A DNA stretch of 64,000 bases from Rebecca billardiae RCC1528 (taxonomy: Eukaryota; Haptophyta). The stretch spans positions 1,302,001 to 1,366,000 of the forward strand of contig OZ251240.1 in assembly GCA_965240325.2 (NCBI GenBank), in the 5' to 3' direction. The notes beneath the pieces were generated by a model, which was not told the origin of the DNA, did no database searches, and was given only the letters and a program-made list of their open reading frames with translations. The translations under genes and the position numbers were made by a program. This document shows positions 59,162 through 64,000 of the stretch, in pieces. The first letter of the stretch is position 1, and every line of letters begins with the position of its first letter.

Positions 59162-59761
59162 GTGCCGGCGCCCGAGCAGCATCGCCGCTCGTTCACCAAT
59201 GACACAGCGGAGCTGAGTCGCGTGGCCGTGGCGTCGCCGTCGCGTTCGGAATCGGATCCGCCGGCCGCGTCGTCGGATCGACATCTGCGTCGCGCGACAT
59301 CACTGTGCTCATCAGCTACCAGATCATCCGAAGGTCTACGGATATCGTACTCGTAGCCGTGTGAGTGTAGTGAAGCCGCTCATGTAGTGACTGCTGATGA
59401 TATGAGTGATTCAACGCTCGTGCCGCGTGCGTTCCGACAAGGGCCAGGGGTCGAAGTGATGAGTGATGGGCGCAGCAGGTTGCCAGACGGGTGTGCTACC
59501 TCACTGGCCAGGGCGGTGCGGTGCGGCAGAGACCAATTCTATGATTTAAAGACACAGGCACGAGGGCGCAGCTCTCCTGATTCGTCTGTAGTGGTACTGG
59601 TCGAAGCTTGCAGCAGTTGCAGACCGGATGCGCCAAAGAAAGCCTCATCGATCTTCGATTCTCGTCCGGACTTCCTGCTTGCTGTACATAGCACAAGGCG
59701 GCGGCGGAAGAATCAGCGGCACGCGGGATTTCGGTCCGCCGCTGCCAGTAGCGAGGCGCCA
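59162..59761. other. Intergenic spacer before the kringle gene
   Basis: 600 bp between the NOC3 stop and the ATG of the kringle gene, less GC-rich than both. It holds the motif shared with the LRR gene flank at 59538-59559. The frame of the kringle gene is open upstream of 59762, but the encoded residues look random. Confidence 0.5.
59538..59559 (+). promoter_or_regulatory. Motif shared with the 5' flank of the LRR gene
   Basis: CTATGATTTAA-A-GACACAGG, about 200 bp before the kringle gene's ATG, matches 53489-53510 at all but one position. Both genes encode secreted, Pro-rich, single-pass surface proteins. Confidence 0.5.
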
Positions 59762-62700
59762 ATGGCCGGCGCGTGCGCGCTGGGCGCGCTGCTGCTCGCG
59801 CTGCACGCGCGGCGCGGGCCGCCGACGTGCGCCGACTCGCTGCACGCCGTCAGGAGCCGCTGCGTCGACCACCACGCCCGCCACCTCTGCGACCTCGACT
59901 GCCGCGCCGCGCTGGACGCCGCGCAGGAGGCGTTTTCGTGCCACGCGCAGCCGGCGGCCGCGCTCGTGAGCGCGGCGCAGCCCGGGGACGAGGGATCGCG
60001 CGGCGCGAGCGCGGCGGAGGGGACGTACTTTGACCGCCTGCAGGGCGTGTGGGCCGCGCGCGCCGACAAGTGCTCCGCCGACGCGCCCAGCCGCCGGCAC
60101 CACCGCGGCGACGAGGCGGCCGCCGCCGCGCGCGCCGCCGACGCGGCGCGCTGCTCGGCGGTGCTCGAGCCGGCGTGGTCGGCGTGCGCGTTCGCGGCGC
60201 AGGACCACACGATCTGCACGCCCGCCTGCCGCGCCGCGCTCCTCGCCGCCGACGCGCACGCCGACTGCAACGACGTTCTACTTGGTCTTTACCCATACCG
60301 CTCGCGGCTCCTCGCGGCGAACGCGCGCCGCGCGGACCTGTGCGGTGAGGACGCGCTGCGGCACGCGGCGGAGGGCGGCGGCGTGGCGGGGCGTGGCGGG
60401 GCGGCGCGCACCCACGCCGACGCCGACGACGGCGACCACGCGGAGGCGCCAGGCCTGCGCTCCGCCGCGCCCGCGCCCGCGCCGCGCGCGGCGCCGGCGC
60501 CCGCCGCCGCACCCTCGGCTCACGCCAGCACGGCCGCCGCCCAGGCCGCCCCCGCTGCCGCGCCGAGCCCCGGGCCGAGCCCGGCCGGGCGGCACCTCTC
60601 GCACCGCGAGCGGCGGCGGCGGCGGCGGCACGGGCACGACGACGACCACCCGATCACGCCGCTCGCATCGCCATCGCCGTCGGCGGCGCCCGCGCCCGCG
60701 CCCGCGCCGTCGCCGCCGCCGTCATCCTGGCTCGAGCCCGTCGTCGCCGCGCTGCCGTCGCCTGTGCCGGCCTCGCCGCGCCGGCGGCGCCACCTGGACC
60801 ACGCCCACGCCCCGCACTCCGCCCGCGCCGCGCACGCGCCGCCGCCGCCGCCGCCGCCGCAGCACCGCGGGCCAGTCAAGGCGGACCCGGAATGCTTTGA
60901 GCGCGAGGACGAGACAGACTACCGCGGCACGGTGGCGGTGACGCGCACGGGCCACGCGTGCCAGCCGTGGAGCGCGCAGGCGCCGCACGAGCACGGCTTC
61001 ACGCCGGAGGTGCGCGCGCGCTTGTGTGTGGCTGCGCGCGGCTGTGTGCATGCGGGCTCTGTGTCACAGGCCTGCGGCGGCTGTGGCAGGCCCGGAGGTT
61101 GATGGCCCGCCCCGATGGCGGCGGCCATGCTGAAGAACTCGGGAGTTGGCGGTGGTGTGCAGCGCCGGTGGCGGCCGGGCTGAGCGGTCCCGGTGGCGGC
61201 GCTGGGTGGTGCTGCCGGCCGCGCGCGCGCGCGTGTGCGCGCACCCGAGCGGCGCGGCGCGCGCGCTCACTGCCTGCCGCGCCCACCGCTGCCGCCACCA
61301 CCGCCGCCACCACCGCCGCCGCACCCGCCGCCGCTTCCGCTGCCGCGCCCAGGCGTACCCGGACGCCGGACTGGGCGAGCACAACTACTGCCGCGCGCCG
61401 AGCCCACACCTGCTGTGCGCGTGGTGCTACACGACCGTGAGGCGGCCGCGCTGGGGCTGCTGTGACGTGGGCAGGCCTGCCGGCGCCGAGGGCTGTGCGA
61501 TGATAGGCCCGCCGCGCCCGCCGCCATCCCCGTGGGCGCCGCCGCCGCCGCCGCCGTCGCCGCGCCCGCCGCCGTTCTCGCCGGACCCGCCGAGGCCGCC
61601 GCCGCCGCGCCCGCCGCCGCCGCCGAGCCCGCCGCCCTCGCCGTCGCCGCACCCGCCGCCGCCGCCGCCCTCGCCGCCTCCGGCCAGCCCGCCGCCGCCC
61701 GCGTCGCCGCCGCCGAGCCCGCACCCGAGCCCGCGCCCACCGCCGCCCTCGCCACCGCCGCCCCCATCTTTCCGGTGCGGCCCGGCACCGCCCCGCGCCC
61801 GCGGCACGCCGCGGGCCACCGCTGCGCGCGCCTCGGCAGAGGGCCCTTCCCAGAGTGCCCCGCGCCGGACCCGCGCCTCGCTCTTCGCCTCGCCGCGCCC
61901 GACCCACGCCCCGACCGCGCGCGCACGCCGCGCGTGCCCCGGCCGCGCGCGCCGCGCGCAGCGAGTGCTACACGCACCGCGACGGCAGCGACTACTTCGG
62001 CCTCAGCGCCGGGCGCACCAAGCGCGGCGGCCACGCGTGCGCCGCCTGGTCCGACGTGTCGGCCCTGCTCGCCGAGTTGGGCGCGCGCGCCGGCAAGGGC
62101 CCCGCGGAGGTTGCGTATTCCGGGCTGCGCGCCGAGCGGCACTCAGCCTGCCGCCGCGTGTCGCACGGGCCGCCGTGCGCGGCGTGTGTCACGCGCAACG
62201 GGCTGGCGGACGCGCGCGAGCACGCCGAGCACAAGCGATACAGCTCCGAGGGCCAGCGGCTGAGCGCGGCGGAGCGCTCGCTGCGCGCAGAGTGCTGCGA
62301 CATTGGCGAGCCGCAGCGGCACTGCCCGCCGCCGCCGCCGCCCGCGCCGCCGCCCGCGCCGCCCTCGCCGCCGCCGCCGCCCTCGCCGCCGCCGAGCGCG
62401 CCGCCGCCGCCGCGCTCGCCGCCGCCGCCCTCGCCCTCGCCGCCGCCGCCGCCCGCGCCGTCCGCGCCGCCCTTCCCGCCCGCGCCGCCGCCGCCGCTCG
62501 CGCCCTCGCCGCACCCGCCGCCCTCGCCGCACCCGCCGCCCTCGCCGCGCCCGCCGCCGCCCTCGCCGCGCCCGCCGCCGCCGCCCGACCCCGCCGAATG
62601 CTACTCGATGCACGATGTTTCGGACTACAGAGGGCGCGTGAGCGTTACCGTCAACGGCCACCACTGCCAGCGCTGGACGGCGCAGGCGCCGACCGCGCAC

Positions 62701-63910
62701 CCGTTCACGCCGGTCAGCCGATACGCGGCGCGCGGCCTCGGCGACCACAACTACTGCCGCCGGCCGGGCGGGCGCATCCGCTGCGCGTACTGCTACACGG
62801 TCGAGGTGCGCGCGGCGCGGCGCGCGCCGTGCGCGCTGCGCGTGGCGAGCGCGGCGGCGCGCGCGCACGGCGGGGCCAGTGGCGGCGGCGGCATGCAATG
62901 CGGCGCCTGGCGTGCGCAGCCAGCCGCCGCGGCGCGCGCGCGGCCCGGCGTGCGCGCAGCCAGCCAGCCGCCTTTGCGCAGCTCCGGCTGTCGCCCCGCC
63001 TCCCGCCGCGCACGCCTCACGCGAGTGCGCCGCCCCCGCGCGCGCGCGCGCGACCACCGCCCGTCGTCTCGCCGCGCCGCGCCGCGCCCGTCGCCGCGCC
63101 CTCGCCACCGCACACCGCACGCAGGCGACGAAGCGCGGCTGGGAGTGCTGCGACGTCGGCCAGCCGCAGCTGCGCTGCCCGCACCCGAGCCCGAGCCCGC
63201 CGCCGCCCCCGCCGTACATCAGCCCGCCGCCGTTGGCCAACAACCCGCCGCCGTTGTATTGGTCGCCGCCGCCCGGCGGCGCGGCGCGCCGACCGATCCG
63301 GAGGCCGGGCGGCGGCGGCGGCGGCTTCAGGCCCGCCGGCCCGGAGTTCCCCTCGCAGCCCGCGCCCGTCAGCGCGCCGCGGCCGCACCGCCCCGTGCAC
63401 AGCGCCGTCCCCGCGCTGCCGCCGCCGCGCCCGCCGGCCGAATGCTGGGCGCAGCACGACGGCTCCGACTACCGAGGCGCCGTCTCGCAGACGGTGAAGG
63501 GGCTGCCGTGCCTCAACTGGCTCGCGCACAACGCGACCGAGGTGGCCGAGTACCCGGACTCCGGGCTCGGCGACCACAACCACTGCCGCCGGCCGTACGG
63601 CTTCCTGTGCGCGTGGTGCCACACGCTGCCTGACAAGCACGGCCGCACGTGGGAGTGCTGCGACATCGGCCAGCCTGACCCCTACTGGTGCCGCGGCGTG
63701 CGGCTGCGCGCGGAGGGCGACGGCGGCGCCGCCGCGCCGCCGCGCCGCCGCTGGGCGCGGGCGTGCGCGGCCGGCGGCGCGGGCCTCGGCGCGCTGCTCC
63801 TGGCGGCCGGCCTCGCGGCCAGGGGGGTGCGCGGCGGCGGCGGCGGCAGCGCAGCGTGGCGCTGGGCGTGGACGAGGGCCGCGCCGCCCGCGCGACCGCT
63901 GATGCTCTGA
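59762..63910 (+). CDS. Multi-kringle membrane protein with Ser/Pro-rich linkers
   Basis: Exons 59762-61009, 61353-61774, 61962-62805 and 63125-63910 join in phase to about 1,099 residues. A signal peptide (MAGACALGALLLALHA) precedes a Cys-containing region and an Ala/Pro/His-rich spacer. Kringle 1 (378-464) reads ECFEREDETDYRGTVAVTRT, HACQPW, HEHGFTPE, then after the intron AYPDAGLGEHNYCRAP, CAWCYTT and WGCCDVG. Kringle 2 (559-678) is divergent and enlarged. Kringle 3 (770-856) has DYRGRVSVTVNGHHCQRW, GLGDHNYCRRPGGRIRCAYC and WECCDVG; kringle 4 (945-1027) has DYRGAVSQTVKGLPCLNW and GLGDHNHCRRPYGFLCAWC. Linkers are SPPPPP-type. A C-terminal hydrophobic segment (GLGALLLAAGLAARG) may be a membrane anchor. 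Kringles bind ligands, often lysine residues, in animal proteases and receptors; no protease domain is present here. The role is unknown. Confidence 0.9.
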
Positions 63911-64000
63911 ATCTGAGTCCGTGATGTCTTCAAGACGACTCGGGCCCGCCATGGGCGAAGAATCAGCGCGTCATTCTAATATATATAATAAGCTGCTGCT
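63911..64000. other. 3' flank of the kringle gene
   Basis: It contains an AT-rich stretch (TCTAATATATATAATAAG) about 70 bp after the stop, presumably within the 3' UTR or the polyadenylation region. The window ends here. Confidence 0.5.

Overview
This 64-kb window is nuclear DNA of a very GC-rich eukaryote. Genes carry GT-AG spliceosomal introns whose phases join into recognisable eukaryotic proteins, and single genes stand on both strands with no operons. The gene set suggests a flagellated, plastid-bearing protist: a TXNDC15-like ciliary protein, an SFI1-like centrin-binding repeat protein, a CTFxP-motif protein, and a BASS-family transporter with a signal-plus-transit-like N-terminus. The composition, GTGCG-type donors and Ser-Pro-rich membrane proteins make a haptophyte-like alga my best guess. 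That is an inference; a phylogeny of BUD23, NOC3, FAD synthase and TM9SF would decide it. Because stop codons are rare at this GC content, most long ORFs here are shadows, so I chose genes by family motifs and by agreement of splice phases.

Layout. 0.3-4.5 kb: SFI1-like gene (+). 4.5-8.1 kb: gene-poor, with an AT-rich island and a large foldback. 8.1-16.4 kb (+): methyltransferase, TLDc protein, eight-exon TM9SF protein, BUD23. 17-20.7 kb (+): a four-helix Orai-like membrane protein and a TXNDC15-like protein. 20.7-22.4 kb: a candidate foldback element with inverted ends. 22.5-27.9 kb (-): an unrecognised two-exon gene, a Golgi-type glycosyltransferase-like gene, and FAD synthase (FADS then MPTb). 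28.1-29.8 kb (+): BASS transporter, head-to-head with FAD synthase. 30.3-44.4 kb (-): a giant glycosyltransferase-like type II membrane protein carrying a 42-bp coding minisatellite, then a CTFxP/poly-Gly/ubiquitin-like protein. 45.6-51.4 kb (+): a TRF4-like nucleotidyltransferase with a huge disordered N-terminus. 51.4-53.5 kb: gene-poor, with a decayed coding relic. 53.6-63.9 kb (+): an LRR membrane protein with one LRR per exon, NOC3, and a four-kringle membrane protein.

The genes do not form one pathway. BUD23 and NOC3 serve ribosome biogenesis. TM9SF, two glycosyltransferase-like genes, and the LRR and kringle proteins belong to the secretory pathway and cell surface; three of these use Ser-Pro-rich stalks. 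SFI1-like, TXNDC15-like and CTFxP point to the flagellar apparatus. The most unusual items are the kringle protein with mid-kringle introns, the LRR gene grown by duplication of an exon-plus-intron unit, the coding minisatellite that spaces N-glycosylation sequons, and short motifs shared between otherwise unrelated flanks. Exon coordinates were read by eye and lack transcript support.
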